From Pseudomonas vancouverensis (GTDB lineage Bacteria; Pseudomonadota; Gammaproteobacteria; Pseudomonadales; Pseudomonadaceae): a DNA stretch of 64,000 bases. The position numbers and the translations under genes were made by a program. Below the pieces are notes generated by a model. It made no database searches and had not been told where the DNA came from. It worked only from the letters and a program-made list of their open reading frames with translations. This document shows positions 52,164 through 61,949 of the stretch, piece by piece (positions within the stretch are counted from its first letter, which is position 1; each line of letters opens with the position of its first letter). Where the stretch lies: the NCBI RefSeq assembly GCF_004348895.1, contig NZ_RRZK01000003.1, forward strand, positions 151,510 to 215,509, in the 5' to 3' direction.

Positions 52164-53380
52164 GACGTCTCCCAGGTCAATTTGAGCGTTCCGTCATCAC
52201 GAAACTGATAGCGTTTTTCGGCCCAGCCCAAGGCAAACAGGCTGAGCATCGCGTTGTAGTACAGCGGTTCGGCGCTTGCGCCGTCTGCTTTGGCCAGCGC
52301 GGCGTGCAAGGCCGTTTCGGCCCGACGCTGCTGCTGTTCGGCCAGCCAGGGTTGCCCCTTGGCCTGGAAGTACGGAATCAGCGCCGCAGAGTACCCGAAT
52401 GGCCCCTGGCCATCGAGTGCGCCGCTGATGACCTGGACCTTTTCCGGTGGAATACCGCTGGAGGCAGTGCTGGTCGACATGCCGTCCAGGCGCGCAATCA
52501 GCGGTGCTGCCAGCGGGTCGGTTTTAGGTGTCATGCCGGCCCACAGGTAGACGCGGATGGCATCGTAGCTGCCGAGTTCACCCTTGACCGGATCGACCAC
52601 GAACAGTCCGGCCTTCGGCGCGGTGGCGCGATAGCCGATCCAGTCCGCCACATAGCCTTTGGGGCTGGAGGCAGCGACCATTTTCACGGTGTTTTCGGCG
52701 ATCTCTTTCCACGGCCCGGTGGGCGCCTCCTTGGCCAGGCGACGCAGCAAGGGCAACGGCAAATAGCTCGGGTTCAGACGCCACAGGTGATCGGGCTGAA
52801 CAAAACCTTCCGGCCCGGGCAGAACCATTTTGCCCAGGCCCGGCAGGCTCACCACCAGTTTGCCTTCGATGTTCTTGAGCAGGTGCAAGGCGTCTTCGCG
52901 GTAGTCCGGGCGCTGCCACAACCGCGCCGCTTCGAGCAGCGCGTAAGCGATCCACAGGTCCGAATCGGAGGCCGAATTGGCGTCCTGCAATTGCCACTTG
53001 CCGTCCTTGCCCTGCCCCCACAGCCAGCCCGGCAAACGACTGCCGATATCGGCGCCGGCCATGTTCGACGCGGTCCACTTCCACAGAGCATCGAATCGCA
53101 CGCGGTCGTTGCCGATCAGCGCGAACAGCATGCCGTAGGACTGCCCTTCGGAGGTGCTGTGATTCGGCTCGACACTGGACTCCAGCATGCGCCCGTCGTC
53201 CTGCACGAAACGCGCGGCGTAGCTTTGCCACAATGGCCAGTCCGCGCTTTTGCACGCGGCCTCGTCAGCCATGACCGGTGTCAGGCTCAGGCTTGCCAGC
53301 GAACCGGCGAGCCACAGCACGGCCCGACGCCAGCGACGCGCCGCAGAGGAGTTACCTTGATGGATGCCGAGGCGGTTCAT
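52139..53380 (-). CDS. wssD: Endo-beta-1,4-glucanase WssD (BcsZ, GH8)
   Basis: This 413-residue periplasmic glucanase has a signal (AVLWLAGSLASLSLTPVMA). The GH8 catalytic acid is in TSEGQSYGM, and the second catalytic residue is in the signature ASDSDLWIAYALLEAARLW. It trims the nascent chain and is needed for proper export. It lies 7 bases after the wssC stop. Confidence 0.93.
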   Translation of the reverse strand: MNRLGIHQGNSSAARRWRRAVLWLAGSLASLSLTPVMADEAACKSADWPLWQSYAARFVQDDGRMLESSVEPNHSTSEGQSYGMLFALIGNDRVRFDALWKWTASNMAGADIGSRLPGWLWGQGKDGKWQLQDANSASDSDLWIAYALLEAARLWQRPDYREDALHLLKNIEGKLVVSLPGLGKMVLPGPEGFVQPDHLWRLNPSYLPLPLLRRLAKEAPTGPWKEIAENTVKMVAASSPKGYVADWIGYRATAPKAGLFVVDPVKGELGSYDAIRVYLWAGMTPKTDPLAAPLIARLDGMSTSTASSGIPPEKVQVISGALDGQGPFGYSAALIPYFQAKGQPWLAEQQQRRAETALHAALAKADGASAEPLYYNAMLSLFALGWAEKRYQFRDDGTLKLTWETSCTRAVTR

Positions 53381-53387
53381 GATGGTC

Positions 53388-55661
53388 TCAGTCGCTCAAC
53401 CGTTTTTTCGCACGTGAACGCAGCGACAAGTACGCCAGACAACTGAGCAGCAGCACGCCCAGGCCGGTCAGCACCAGCGTCAGGCCGACGTGACGCGACA
53501 GCATCCACTCCAGGTAGCGGAACGGGCCGAGATCGCCGACGTAGTACTGCTCGTCCGCCACCAGCGGCTCGATGGTTTTACCGCGCACCACCACCAGACT
53601 GCCCTGGATTGACTGGGTGTAATCCTCGCCGCCGATCAAGGCATCGGTCGCTTCCCCCAGACCTTGAGGGTGACCGCTGGCGATCACCACCACGCTGCGC
53701 CCGCCCTTGAGCGGCGATTCGAAACCGGTCAGGTAAGTGCTGCGCGCACCGCCGGAGAACGCCATTGCCAGGCGCGCCTTGCGCTGGTTGGCCTCTGGGT
53801 CGGGGCTGAACCAGTCGCGCACCCGCATCGGCAGGTCGGACAGGTGGAAACTCTGCTGGTTGCCCATGTCGGTGGCCGGCAGGCGATCGGCCCATTGCGT
53901 CAGCAAGGGCTGATTGTTGCCGGAAGCGAATACCAGCAAATCCTTGTCGGCGGCTGCGGCAACCTGTGCCGCCTGGGTAACCAGCACGCCCGTGGCCGGG
54001 TAGCCGGTGGACTGACCGAAGCGACCGAGCACGGTCAGGTAGGCATCCAGTTCAGGCGCGCCAGCGTTGTCCGGCAGTACCACGGCGGTTTGCGACAGGT
54101 CGGCCAGACGGGTGAACGGGAAGCCGGCGTCCTTGAACACGCCGAGGTTCGGCATGGCCATGAAGTGGTCGTAACCGGTCAGGTCGAGGGTCGATTCCGG
54201 ATCGACCGCGCCACGCATGTTGTCGATGATGATGTCGCCACACTCGCCCTGCTTGATGTAATCGAACATGAAGCGCAGTTGCAGGCGCGATTGCAGGGCC
54301 ACCGAGTTCAGCGGCAGGCGCACCCGGGTCTCGCGGTTCAGCGTGTCGTTGAGTTTCAGGGCACTGAGCACGCCGCTGTCGAGCTTGTCCTGGGACAGCA
54401 GGTTCTGCGACTGAATCAGGCCGTCGTTGAAGCTGACGATGAACGACGAATTGCTCGATTTTTCCTGCGGCGTATAGCGGTACTTCAGGTTCAGCGCCGC
54501 CCCTTCATCACGCCAGGTGAACAGGTCAGGCGGGAAGTTCAGCGGCACGGTAATGTCGCCCGGGTTGTAGCCCGAGACGTTGAATTGCTTGGCCGGCAGC
54601 AATTCACCGAGCTTGACCGGGCGATCGCTCGGCAACCAGTTCGGCGCATCGTACGGTTTACGCGGCTGCACGGTGTCGAGGCGATCGATCACCACGCTGC
54701 TGCCGGACATGGCCTGGCTGCCCAGCACCAATGCCGTGGCGGCGGTTTTGAGTTCAGCCGCGTCACGCCCGGTGATCACCAGCAGTTTGCCATTGGCGTC
54801 GTTCGGGTTGGCCATCACGCTCAGGGTCGGGCCCTTGGCCGCCGGCAGGCTCAAGCCGCCAATCTGCAGGGCGTCAGGGCCGCTGAGCAGGACAACGGCG
54901 TTGCCATGGGCCGGGATCTGGTTGAAGCGCGTGGAGAAGGTCGCACCGCGATAGCTGGCCTGGGCGCCGAACCACGAAGACAGGGCACCGGCGGCTTCCA
55001 GGGTGGCGTTGTCGGGGGCGGCGGCAAACACGAACGGCAGGTTCAAGGTCCGCGCATCGCGGCGATCGAAGAACGGCAGCGGCATGATCGACAGGTCATT
55101 GGGCAAGGCCAGCGGCGACACGTCGATGCTCAGCTCGGTCGAATTGCTGATTTTTGCCCACAGGCTCGAATGCGTCGGGTCTTCGCAGCTCATGGTGTAG
55201 TGACCAACAAACTGCAGGCTCAAGCGGTTGAATTCGGTGATCAGTTGCGGCGGGATGGTGACTTCCTGGGTCTGCAACTGCCCGGCATTTTCCTTGGGCA
55301 ACGGCAGGCTCGCCGCGACTTCATCGTTGACGATGACGTTGATCTGCGACAGATCCGCCAGCAGCGCCGGCGAATAGGTGTATTGCAGCTTCAGTTTGGC
55401 GCCGGTGACGATGGAGTCGGCACGCACATCGAAGTTGACGCTGTCGGTGGACTCCACTCCGCGCAGGCTCATCGGATAGTTCCGACCCAGCTGTTTGAGG
55501 GTCACGCTGTAGCTGTTGGCGCCGGGGGCGACATCTGCCGCCGTGGTCTCGGCCAGTGCCGCAGCGCTGCCACCCACGGCCAGCAAGGCGCACGTCAGGC
55601 GTGCCAGCGTGCGACGCGAATCGCGCAGGTTACCGAAAGCGAAAGACTTCGAGTTCATCAC
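53388..55661 (-). CDS. wssC: Cellulose synthase regulatory subunit WssC (BcsB)
   Basis: This 757-residue periplasmic protein has a signal peptide, two carbohydrate-binding-like modules with flavodoxin-like domains (PALLADLSQINVIVNDEVAASLPL; ELSIDVSPLALPNDL) and a single C-terminal transmembrane helix (VGLTLVLTGLGVLLLSCLAYLSL). It guides the glucan from WssB. It overlaps the wssB stop by 4 bases. Confidence 0.93.
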   Translation of the reverse strand: MMNSKSFAFGNLRDSRRTLARLTCALLAVGGSAAALAETTAADVAPGANSYSVTLKQLGRNYPMSLRGVESTDSVNFDVRADSIVTGAKLKLQYTYSPALLADLSQINVIVNDEVAASLPLPKENAGQLQTQEVTIPPQLITEFNRLSLQFVGHYTMSCEDPTHSSLWAKISNSTELSIDVSPLALPNDLSIMPLPFFDRRDARTLNLPFVFAAAPDNATLEAAGALSSWFGAQASYRGATFSTRFNQIPAHGNAVVLLSGPDALQIGGLSLPAAKGPTLSVMANPNDANGKLLVITGRDAAELKTAATALVLGSQAMSGSSVVIDRLDTVQPRKPYDAPNWLPSDRPVKLGELLPAKQFNVSGYNPGDITVPLNFPPDLFTWRDEGAALNLKYRYTPQEKSSNSSFIVSFNDGLIQSQNLLSQDKLDSGVLSALKLNDTLNRETRVRLPLNSVALQSRLQLRFMFDYIKQGECGDIIIDNMRGAVDPESTLDLTGYDHFMAMPNLGVFKDAGFPFTRLADLSQTAVVLPDNAGAPELDAYLTVLGRFGQSTGYPATGVLVTQAAQVAAAADKDLLVFASGNNQPLLTQWADRLPATDMGNQQSFHLSDLPMRVRDWFSPDPEANQRKARLAMAFSGGARSTYLTGFESPLKGGRSVVVIASGHPQGLGEATDALIGGEDYTQSIQGSLVVVRGKTIEPLVADEQYYVGDLGPFRYLEWMLSRHVGLTLVLTGLGVLLLSCLAYLSLRSRAKKRLSD

Positions 55662-57880
55662 TTGTCCAGAACGTTATCCAGGGTGGACGGGGTGGCGCGG
55701 CGACTGCGAAACAGGTTTCGCACTTCCATGGCCGTGGCTTTGAAGAGTTCGTAGATACCGCGCATGCCGATGCCGCTGACATCGCGCAGAGCGGCCAATG
55801 GCGTGTCGACCTGCCCACCGCCCCAGGTCGCAGCCCAGGTGTCGGCGCGGGAGAACGTCAGACGTATCAGTTCACTTTGCTGACGCAGGGTCAGCTGATC
55901 GAATTGCGCGCCCAGCAACCCGTCGCGACTGAACACGACGACGGCCGGGAACACACTCAGGCGGTCGTTGCGGAACAACGAGATCTGCACACGCTCGCCC
56001 TTGGGAATGCTCACCCCTTCCGGCAAACGGAAACCCAGGCCTTTTTGCGAGAAGTCCTGGGTCACGCCGTCGAGCGAAGTGCCGTCGGCACGGGTCAGGC
56101 GCATCGGCAGTGCTGCGGCCACCCGCGGCTCGGACCGCACCTGACGAGTCTCGCTGGCCACCGCCACCGAGGCGCTGGTGATGATGAGGTTGTAAACGGT
56201 CCACGCCAGGTTGATCAGGATGGTGGTCGTCGCACCTTCGGCGCCTTCCATCAAACGCACGATGCCGTAGATCAGGCCAGCGGCATTCAGAGTCAGCAAC
56301 ACGATGTAGGGGCGGGCCAGTTTCCACTCGAAGTATTTCTTGTCGATCACGCCGCCCTTGTCGGTCACGTTGAAGCCACCGAACTTGGGGTTGACCAGCG
56401 CCATCAGCACCGGCCCCATGATGTACCAGGCCAGCACGGTCTCGTAGACCTCGTTCCAGAACGAGTGGCGGAAACGCCCCTGGATACTGGAGTTGGTCAG
56501 GCTCGCGTGGAGGATGTGCGGCAGCACGTAGGCGGTGATCATCAACGCCGAGGCGTGGAAGATCTGCGCGTCGAAAAACAGGAAGGCCAGTGGCGCGGTC
56601 AGGAACGCCAGCCGCGGCAGACCGTAGAAGAAGTGCAGCATCGCGTTCACGTAGCACAGGCGCTGACCGAAGCTCAGGCCCTTACCGAAGAACGGATTGT
56701 CGGTACGGAAAATCTGCGCCATGCCACGCGCCCAGCGAATCCGCTGGCTGATATGTCGCGACAGGCTTTCGGTAGCCAGACCGGCCGCCTGCGGGATCGC
56801 GAGGTACGCGGTGTTGTAGCCGGCGCGGTTGAGCTTGAGTGCGGTGTGGGCATCCTCAGTCACGGTCTCGACGGCCACGCCACCGATTTCCAGCAATGGC
56901 GCGCGGCGGATCACGGCGCAGGAACCGCAGAAGAAGGTCGCGTTCCACAGGTCATTACCGTCCTGCACCAGTCCGTAGAACAATTCGCCTTCGTTCGGAA
57001 CGGAACGGAAGGTGTTGAGGTTCTTCTCGAACGGGTCGGGGGAAAAGAAGAAGTGCGGCGTTTGCAGCATCGCCAGCTTCGGGTCCTTGATGAACCAGCC
57101 GACACACACCTGCAGGAAAGAACGGGTGGGTACGTGGTCGGCGTCGAAGATCGTGACGAATTCGCCGCTGGTGACCTTCAGCGCTTCGTTGAGGTTGCCG
57201 GCCTTGGCGTGGCGGTTGTTGTCGCGAACGATGTAGCCCACGCCGATCTGCTCGCAGAACTCGCGGAAGTCTTCGCGGCGCCCGTCATCGAGGACATGCA
57301 CGCGCAACTTGTCCTGCGGCCAGTCGATGGCCTGCGCGGCGAAGATGGTGACCTTCACGATATCGAGGGTTTCGTTGTACGACGGAATGAACACGTCGAC
57401 CGTCGGCCATTCGCTCGGCGGGCCGCTCATGAGCACCGGTTTGCGCCGCAGTGGCCAGGCAGTTTGTACGTAGCCGAACACCAGTACGATCATCGCGTAC
57501 AGCTCGGCCAGGACCAGGCCATAGCCGAACAACATGTCGACCCAGCCCTCGAAACCGAGGGTGGAGGTCAATCGCCAGTACAGGTAGCGCAGCGACGCGG
57601 TCAGCGACAATCCGATGAGGATCAGCACCGTCAGGCGCCCGGGAACCTTGCGCAGTACCAGGGCGGTGATAAAGCAGCCCAGGGCGAAAAGGCACTGAGA
57701 GTAGAGGTCGAAGGGCACCGTAATGATGAACAGTGCCAACAGGCCGCACAGCACCATCACGCCGAGGTTCAGCGCGCGACGCAACGTCTGCGGCAGGCCC
57801 TCCAGGCGCTCGGAAGCCGACTGTGCCCAGCGCTGCAACCGGGTAGGCGTGACCGGTTCTGGAGTCGATGGATTGATCAC
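55658..57880 (-). CDS. wssB: Cellulose synthase catalytic subunit WssB (BcsA)
   Basis: This 740-residue membrane GT2 enzyme has several helices before and after the glycosyltransferase domain. The motifs are PSYNETLDIVKVT, DDGRREDF, FDADHVP, TEDAHT and QRIRWARGM (the QxxRW motif). A C-terminal PilZ domain follows (RLTRADGTSLDGVTQDFSQKGLGF). It makes beta-1,4-glucan from UDP-glucose, and PilZ binding of c-di-GMP relieves autoinhibition. The canonical RxxxR half of PilZ appears as ETRQVRSEPRVAAAL. Confidence 0.95.
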   Translation of the reverse strand: MINPSTPEPVTPTRLQRWAQSASERLEGLPQTLRRALNLGVMVLCGLLALFIITVPFDLYSQCLFALGCFITALVLRKVPGRLTVLILIGLSLTASLRYLYWRLTSTLGFEGWVDMLFGYGLVLAELYAMIVLVFGYVQTAWPLRRKPVLMSGPPSEWPTVDVFIPSYNETLDIVKVTIFAAQAIDWPQDKLRVHVLDDGRREDFREFCEQIGVGYIVRDNNRHAKAGNLNEALKVTSGEFVTIFDADHVPTRSFLQVCVGWFIKDPKLAMLQTPHFFFSPDPFEKNLNTFRSVPNEGELFYGLVQDGNDLWNATFFCGSCAVIRRAPLLEIGGVAVETVTEDAHTALKLNRAGYNTAYLAIPQAAGLATESLSRHISQRIRWARGMAQIFRTDNPFFGKGLSFGQRLCYVNAMLHFFYGLPRLAFLTAPLAFLFFDAQIFHASALMITAYVLPHILHASLTNSSIQGRFRHSFWNEVYETVLAWYIMGPVLMALVNPKFGGFNVTDKGGVIDKKYFEWKLARPYIVLLTLNAAGLIYGIVRLMEGAEGATTTILINLAWTVYNLIITSASVAVASETRQVRSEPRVAAALPMRLTRADGTSLDGVTQDFSQKGLGFRLPEGVSIPKGERVQISLFRNDRLSVFPAVVVFSRDGLLGAQFDQLTLRQQSELIRLTFSRADTWAATWGGGQVDTPLAALRDVSGIGMRGIYELFKATAMEVRNLFRSRRATPSTLDNVLDK

Positions 57881-59049
57881 GACGCGTAGGACTCTGCAAC
57901 AACCATGGATTTCATCTGAGCCTTGAGCGTATGACTCAGCGCCAACATGTCTCGGCAGGCCTGGGTGGCCAGCATGTCCAGCATCGGGTTGTGCCCATAA
58001 GCCAACGCTTCGCCAACCCCGTGGTCGAGCGCCACCGCACCGAGCAAATGCGAACCCAGGCGACGCTTGATCACTTCCTGCATGTCGCGGCAGAACTCAC
58101 GGGAGCTGTCGAACTGGTTGATCACGTAGCTGCACAGCGGCGCCTGGCCCTGCGCCATGCGCTCGCCCAAGACGCGCTCCATCTGATCCAGCGTGACAAA
58201 ACAGGCGGCGTCGGCCGTTGCGACGACCAGCACCTGATCGGCCACCATCAGCGCCTGGTCGAGGTAGAGGGTACGACCTGGCGGCGTGTCGATGATCACC
58301 ACATCGTTTTCGCCCAGCTCCATGCTTGCCAGTTGGCGGGCGAGCCAGTAGCGATCGTTGTCCAGATAACGCTCGAGCGTACGGCGCTCGTCTTCGCTCA
58401 GTGCGCCGTACGGCAGCAGCAATGAGCCGGCGGAACCGTCGAGCAGCAGCGACTTCCAGTTTTCGCCCATGAGGCTGGCGTTGCCCATGCCGGCGACATC
58501 GGGCTCGGCGCCCAAGTGGTGCTGCAGGGCATTTTGCGGATCGAGGTCGATGGCGATGGTTTGCCCACCGTCCAGGCGCATGACCGTCGTCAGCGCCGAC
58601 GCCAGGGTGCTTTTGCCCACGCCGCCTTTGGCCGAAACCAGCGCAATGACATGCGCACGTGTCTTGGTCGGGCGGTCGTGGTGCAACACCTGGCTCAGTG
58701 CAACCTCATTGCGCGCCTGCGCTTCGGCCTGACGTGCAAGGGCGACTTCAGCCAGCAACTGGCGAAGCGGTGCGGCAGGTTGCACGGGCTTGAACAGCTT
58801 GAGTTCGCTGCCCTTTTCGACAACGTCTGTGCATGCTACGAGCGGCAGTTCATTGACGGCATTCACCTGCGGTTCAGCTTCGATCACTGAAACAGGTGCG
58901 GAAACGGGCGCAGGCACAGGCTCGGAAGCCGTTGGCACCAGCGTCAACGGTTTTTCCTTGTAGTCAAACTGGCTACTGAACTCAAGATAACTGTCCGCAC
59001 TTGCTCCGAACCTGTTGAATAGGTTCGATATATCGTCTGTACGATTCAT
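57877..59049 (-). CDS. wssA: WssA: BcsQ-type ParA/MinD ATPase with fused BcsP/BcsR-like N-terminus
   Basis: This 390-residue protein has a Walker A of the deviant ParA type (KGGVGKS, residues 141-147) and the BcsQ layout (VIDLDPQNALQHHLG, DVVIIDTPPG, then a membrane-targeting-like region). Residues 1-25 (DDISNLFNRFG then YLEF) resemble the BcsP/BcsR family, so two proteins encoded apart in other bacteria look joined here. A low-complexity Pro/Ala linker (about 40-60) separates them. It is the first gene of the operon and localises the synthase. No strong ribosome site precedes it. Confidence 0.88.
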   Translation of the reverse strand: MNRTDDISNLFNRFGASADSYLEFSSQFDYKEKPLTLVPTASEPVPAPVSAPVSVIEAEPQVNAVNELPLVACTDVVEKGSELKLFKPVQPAAPLRQLLAEVALARQAEAQARNEVALSQVLHHDRPTKTRAHVIALVSAKGGVGKSTLASALTTVMRLDGGQTIAIDLDPQNALQHHLGAEPDVAGMGNASLMGENWKSLLLDGSAGSLLLPYGALSEDERRTLERYLDNDRYWLARQLASMELGENDVVIIDTPPGRTLYLDQALMVADQVLVVATADAACFVTLDQMERVLGERMAQGQAPLCSYVINQFDSSREFCRDMQEVIKRRLGSHLLGAVALDHGVGEALAYGHNPMLDMLATQACRDMLALSHTLKAQMKSMVVAESYAS

Positions 59050-59618
59050 AAGAGACTATCCGAGGCGCTGGCACATTGAGTAACAGATAGCTCGAGAGGA
59101 TCCATCGAAGCGAGCTATCAAAATGATATCGTCAATATTTTGAATGCTGCAAGTGTAATATTTAGACGCGATTAAAAAAACCTTTTTTATCGCCATATTT
59201 TTGACATAACACACTTGTTTTAATTTGGCGCAGGTCGTTTTCATCACACTCCGGGGTCGCTGGAGCCCGCGCAGAATATGGCCTGCGCGAGCGGCGCGGG
59301 ATTATCCGGCAAGGGTTGAAACGACGCACACGATTTACGCCAGATGGCAGCTCGGGGGACGGACGGCAACCGGCAAAATGTGCTGGCGATCAAAGCAATT
59401 AGTGGACCATTTGAACTACGCCTAGTTGGCGCAATTTCTCAATTAACACATATATGTTTCAAATCAATATCTTAGTTGCAAGTAAAGCGACGCACTTCAA
59501 AAGCTGAATGCAAACCATGGAAATATCGGTGCATGACCGACCCGCCATGCGCTTTACTGACGCGGCGTTGGCTATGCTGCTGACAGGAAAATGCGGGTTA
59601 ACGTTCGAGGGAGACGCC
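59050..59618. other. Gene-free stretch between wssA and the divergent small gene
   Basis: These 569 bases separate the divergent wss operon from the lap-linked small gene. The part nearest wssA (59100-59240) is AT-rich with runs of A/T (attaaaaaaaccttttttat); the rest is closer to average. It holds a candidate wss promoter with a FleQ-like box (see the next entry). Short frames here are not protein-like. Confidence 0.6.
59123..59152 (-). promoter_or_regulatory. Candidate wss promoter containing a FleQ-like box
   Basis: On the minus strand, TTGCAG (59152-59147) and TATCAT (59128-59123) are 18 bases apart, forming a plausible sigma-70 promoter. The spacer contains gtcaatattttgaa (59131-59144, plus strand), which matches 11 of 14 positions of the FleQ consensus gtcANtaaattgac from memory. 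FleQ is known to control cellulose and other exopolysaccharide genes in response to c-di-GMP. A box between -35 and -10 would suit repression relieved by c-di-GMP. Confidence 0.45.
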
Positions 59619-59957
59619 ATGTTCTACGTGCAACGCGATGCGCAAGGCCAACTGCTGCGCGTGGAAGCTCAGGCCTATGCCGAAGCGACAGAAACCCTGC
59701 CGGCCGACCACCCGGAGATCAAGGATTGGCTGGCCGAACGGAAACTGGCCTCCAACCTGAAACGCCTCAAGCAAAGCGACCCGGAAATGATCCGGGTACT
59801 CGATGACTTGATTCAAGTGCTGATTGATAAAGGCGTGATCCGCGTCACCGACTTGCCCGCTGCCGCGCAAGCCAAACTCATGGACCGCTCACAGGCGCGG
59901 GAAGCGCTGGGCGGCCTTAGCCAACTGGTTGGCGAAGACGAGGATGGCCTGATCTGA
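59619..59957 (+). CDS. Conserved protein of the lapD neighbourhood (often labelled tryptophan synthase beta-like)
   Basis: This 112-residue soluble protein (MFYVQRDAQGQLLRVEAQAYAEA, then KDWLAERKLASNLKRLKQSD) is mostly helical. It is found beside lapD in other fluorescent pseudomonads and is sometimes annotated as tryptophan synthase beta subunit-like, a label I do not trust because the PLP fold is absent. I start at the ATG at 59619 with gagggagacgcc upstream. An upstream in-frame ATG at 59508 would add non-conserved residues. Confidence 0.75.
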   Translation: MFYVQRDAQGQLLRVEAQAYAEATETLPADHPEIKDWLAERKLASNLKRLKQSDPEMIRVLDDLIQVLIDKGVIRVTDLPAAAQAKLMDRSQAREALGGLSQLVGEDEDGLI

Positions 59958-59988
59958 CATCTTGCCTGTCAGGCCTGCCCGATTGCGA

Positions 59989-61935
59989 TCACGCCCATGC
60001 CTTGGGCTCACCGAACAGCCGACCCTGGGCACCGTAAACGCCCATCTCGCGAATGACCGACAGCTCCCCTTCGGTTTCGACCCGCTCGGCAATCAACGGC
60101 AGGTCGATGCTGTGCGCCGCCCGCTGCACCGCCTCGATGAACAGGCGCTTGTCGCCCTCCTTGTCGATCGCGCGGATGTAGCTGCCGTCGATTTTCAGGT
60201 AGGCCAGCCCCAGCCGCGACAGATTGCCGATCATGCTGAAACGCCCGCCGAAATGCTGCAGGCTCAAGGAGAACCCGAGCTCACGCAGCCGCCGCGTCAG
60301 GGTTTCCAGCATGGCCTGTTCGGGCAACTGTTCCTCGCCTATTTCCAGGGTCAGCCGTGGCCCCAGATCAGAATGCGCGCGCAGCAATTCGAAGAGTGCA
60401 TTGAGTGCCTGCGGATCCTCCAGCGTTGCTGAAGACAGGTTCAGCGCCAGCGACTCCTGATGGCCAGCCATCTGCTCCAGCACCAGTTCCAGCATCAGCC
60501 GGTCGAGTCTTGCGGCCCAGCCAAAGCGCTCGAGCCAAGGCAGGAAGCGCCCGGCGGGAATGCTCTGGCCCTTGTCATCGATCAATCGCGAAAGCACCTT
60601 GTAATGCAGCACCAGGCTAGTGTCCTGCGTGGCGACGACGGCCTGAAAATGCAACTTGAACTGCCGATTCACCAAAGCCTGCTCGAGCAAATCGTGCCAG
60701 GCGTGGTGATCATCGCCGACGTGGGTGATCGCCTCGCGATCCAGGCATACCCAGTTCACATCGGCCTGGCCTTCAGCCTGGGCCAGCGCCTGATCGGCCA
60801 GGGCGAGCACCGTTTGCGGCGTGTCACCATGAACAAAGGGCGCCAGACCGATGGCCGCAACCGTTGCCACGTCGGTGGCACCGGTCGCGTGCAAGCTGGC
60901 CATCGCGGAATCGAGGTGCTGCGCCAGTTGCAATGCCTCTTCACGCACCAGGCCCGGCGCCAGCACCGCGAATTCGCCCCCGCGGATGCGGGTGACCAGG
61001 TTCTGGGTTTCCGGGTATTTCGCGCATTCCCGTGACAGTTGCTGGCCGACCGCGATCAGTAACGCATCGGTGTTCTGCCCGCCGAGGCGTTGGTTCAAAC
61101 CGGCCAGGTCCTTGATCCGCAGCAACAACAGATAACCTGAACTGGCTTGCTCCGGATTGCTCACCCGCGCGTTCAACTGCATCTCGAAATAACGTCGGTT
61201 AGCCAGCCCGGTCAGGTTGTCCTGATACGACTCGGCACGCAGCTTTTCGCTGCGCTCAGCCTGCTCCTGAAACAACGCCTTGAGCTTCTCAACCATCTGG
61301 TTCATTGCCAGTACCACGCGGCGCAGCTCAGGAGTGCGGGGCAAATCCGGCAGGCTGAGAAATTCGCGACGGGCAATGGCGTGTGACTGCTGGACCATGT
61401 AATCCAGAGGCTTGAGTTGCCGCCGTAGCAGCAAGGCTCCGAGCGCCGCACTGACCGCGCCACAGAGCAGCAACCAGCCCAGACTGCCCAATGCGCTTTG
61501 CCACAATTTGGCCAGCGCAAACATCGGGTGGCTGACCACTTCAACCCGCGCCGCCTGCTCCCAGCCGCGACTGACAATCGCATCGCCACCGGCCGGCTCC
61601 AGGCCGATCAGTTTGACGAACCAGTCCGGCACACTGGTGACCGCGGTAATTCCACTGCGTTCGACCAGCGTCTTGTCAGTCTTGAGATCCACCACGCGAA
61701 TGCTTGCGTAATAACCACTGTCGAAAATCGAACTGACCAACAACTCGACCATTGCCGGGTCATCGATATTCGGTGTCAGGGACAACGCCAGCGCCGTCGC
61801 GGCGTCCTGTGCATGGGAGCGCAACTGATTGACGTACTGGGTACGCGAACTTTCCAGGCTGACCATGAAGCTTCCAGTGAAGGCGACGACCAGGAACAGA
61901 CAGATAGCGATCAATAGCTGCTTGAACAATGACAT
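59989..61935 (-). CDS. lapD: c-di-GMP receptor LapD with degenerate GGDEF and EAL
   Basis: This 648-residue protein has an N-terminal helix (LLIAICLFLVVAFTGSFMV), a periplasmic LapD_MoxY output domain and a second helix with HAMP. A GGDEF domain has the degenerate RGGEF (IRGGEFAVL), and an EAL-type domain has KVL in place of EAL (LHYKVLSRL). So it should bind c-di-GMP without making or breaking it. Bound LapD holds the protease LapG. The gene ends 31 bases from the small gene and starts 14 bases after lapG. Confidence 0.93.
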   Translation of the reverse strand: MSLFKQLLIAICLFLVVAFTGSFMVSLESSRTQYVNQLRSHAQDAATALALSLTPNIDDPAMVELLVSSIFDSGYYASIRVVDLKTDKTLVERSGITAVTSVPDWFVKLIGLEPAGGDAIVSRGWEQAARVEVVSHPMFALAKLWQSALGSLGWLLLCGAVSAALGALLLRRQLKPLDYMVQQSHAIARREFLSLPDLPRTPELRRVVLAMNQMVEKLKALFQEQAERSEKLRAESYQDNLTGLANRRYFEMQLNARVSNPEQASSGYLLLLRIKDLAGLNQRLGGQNTDALLIAVGQQLSRECAKYPETQNLVTRIRGGEFAVLAPGLVREEALQLAQHLDSAMASLHATGATDVATVAAIGLAPFVHGDTPQTVLALADQALAQAEGQADVNWVCLDREAITHVGDDHHAWHDLLEQALVNRQFKLHFQAVVATQDTSLVLHYKVLSRLIDDKGQSIPAGRFLPWLERFGWAARLDRLMLELVLEQMAGHQESLALNLSSATLEDPQALNALFELLRAHSDLGPRLTLEIGEEQLPEQAMLETLTRRLRELGFSLSLQHFGGRFSMIGNLSRLGLAYLKIDGSYIRAIDKEGDKRLFIEAVQRAAHSIDLPLIAERVETEGELSVIREMGVYGAQGRLFGEPKAWA

Positions 61936-61949
61936 CTGATGGCATGCTC

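Noticed and set aside
59225..59425. 66-codon plus-strand frame in the wss upstream region
   Set aside because: No ribosome site and composition like the surrounding non-coding DNA.
59619..59957. Tryptophan synthase beta label for the small lap-linked protein
   Set aside because: The 112-residue protein lacks the PLP-binding fold and is far too short; the label is an inherited error.
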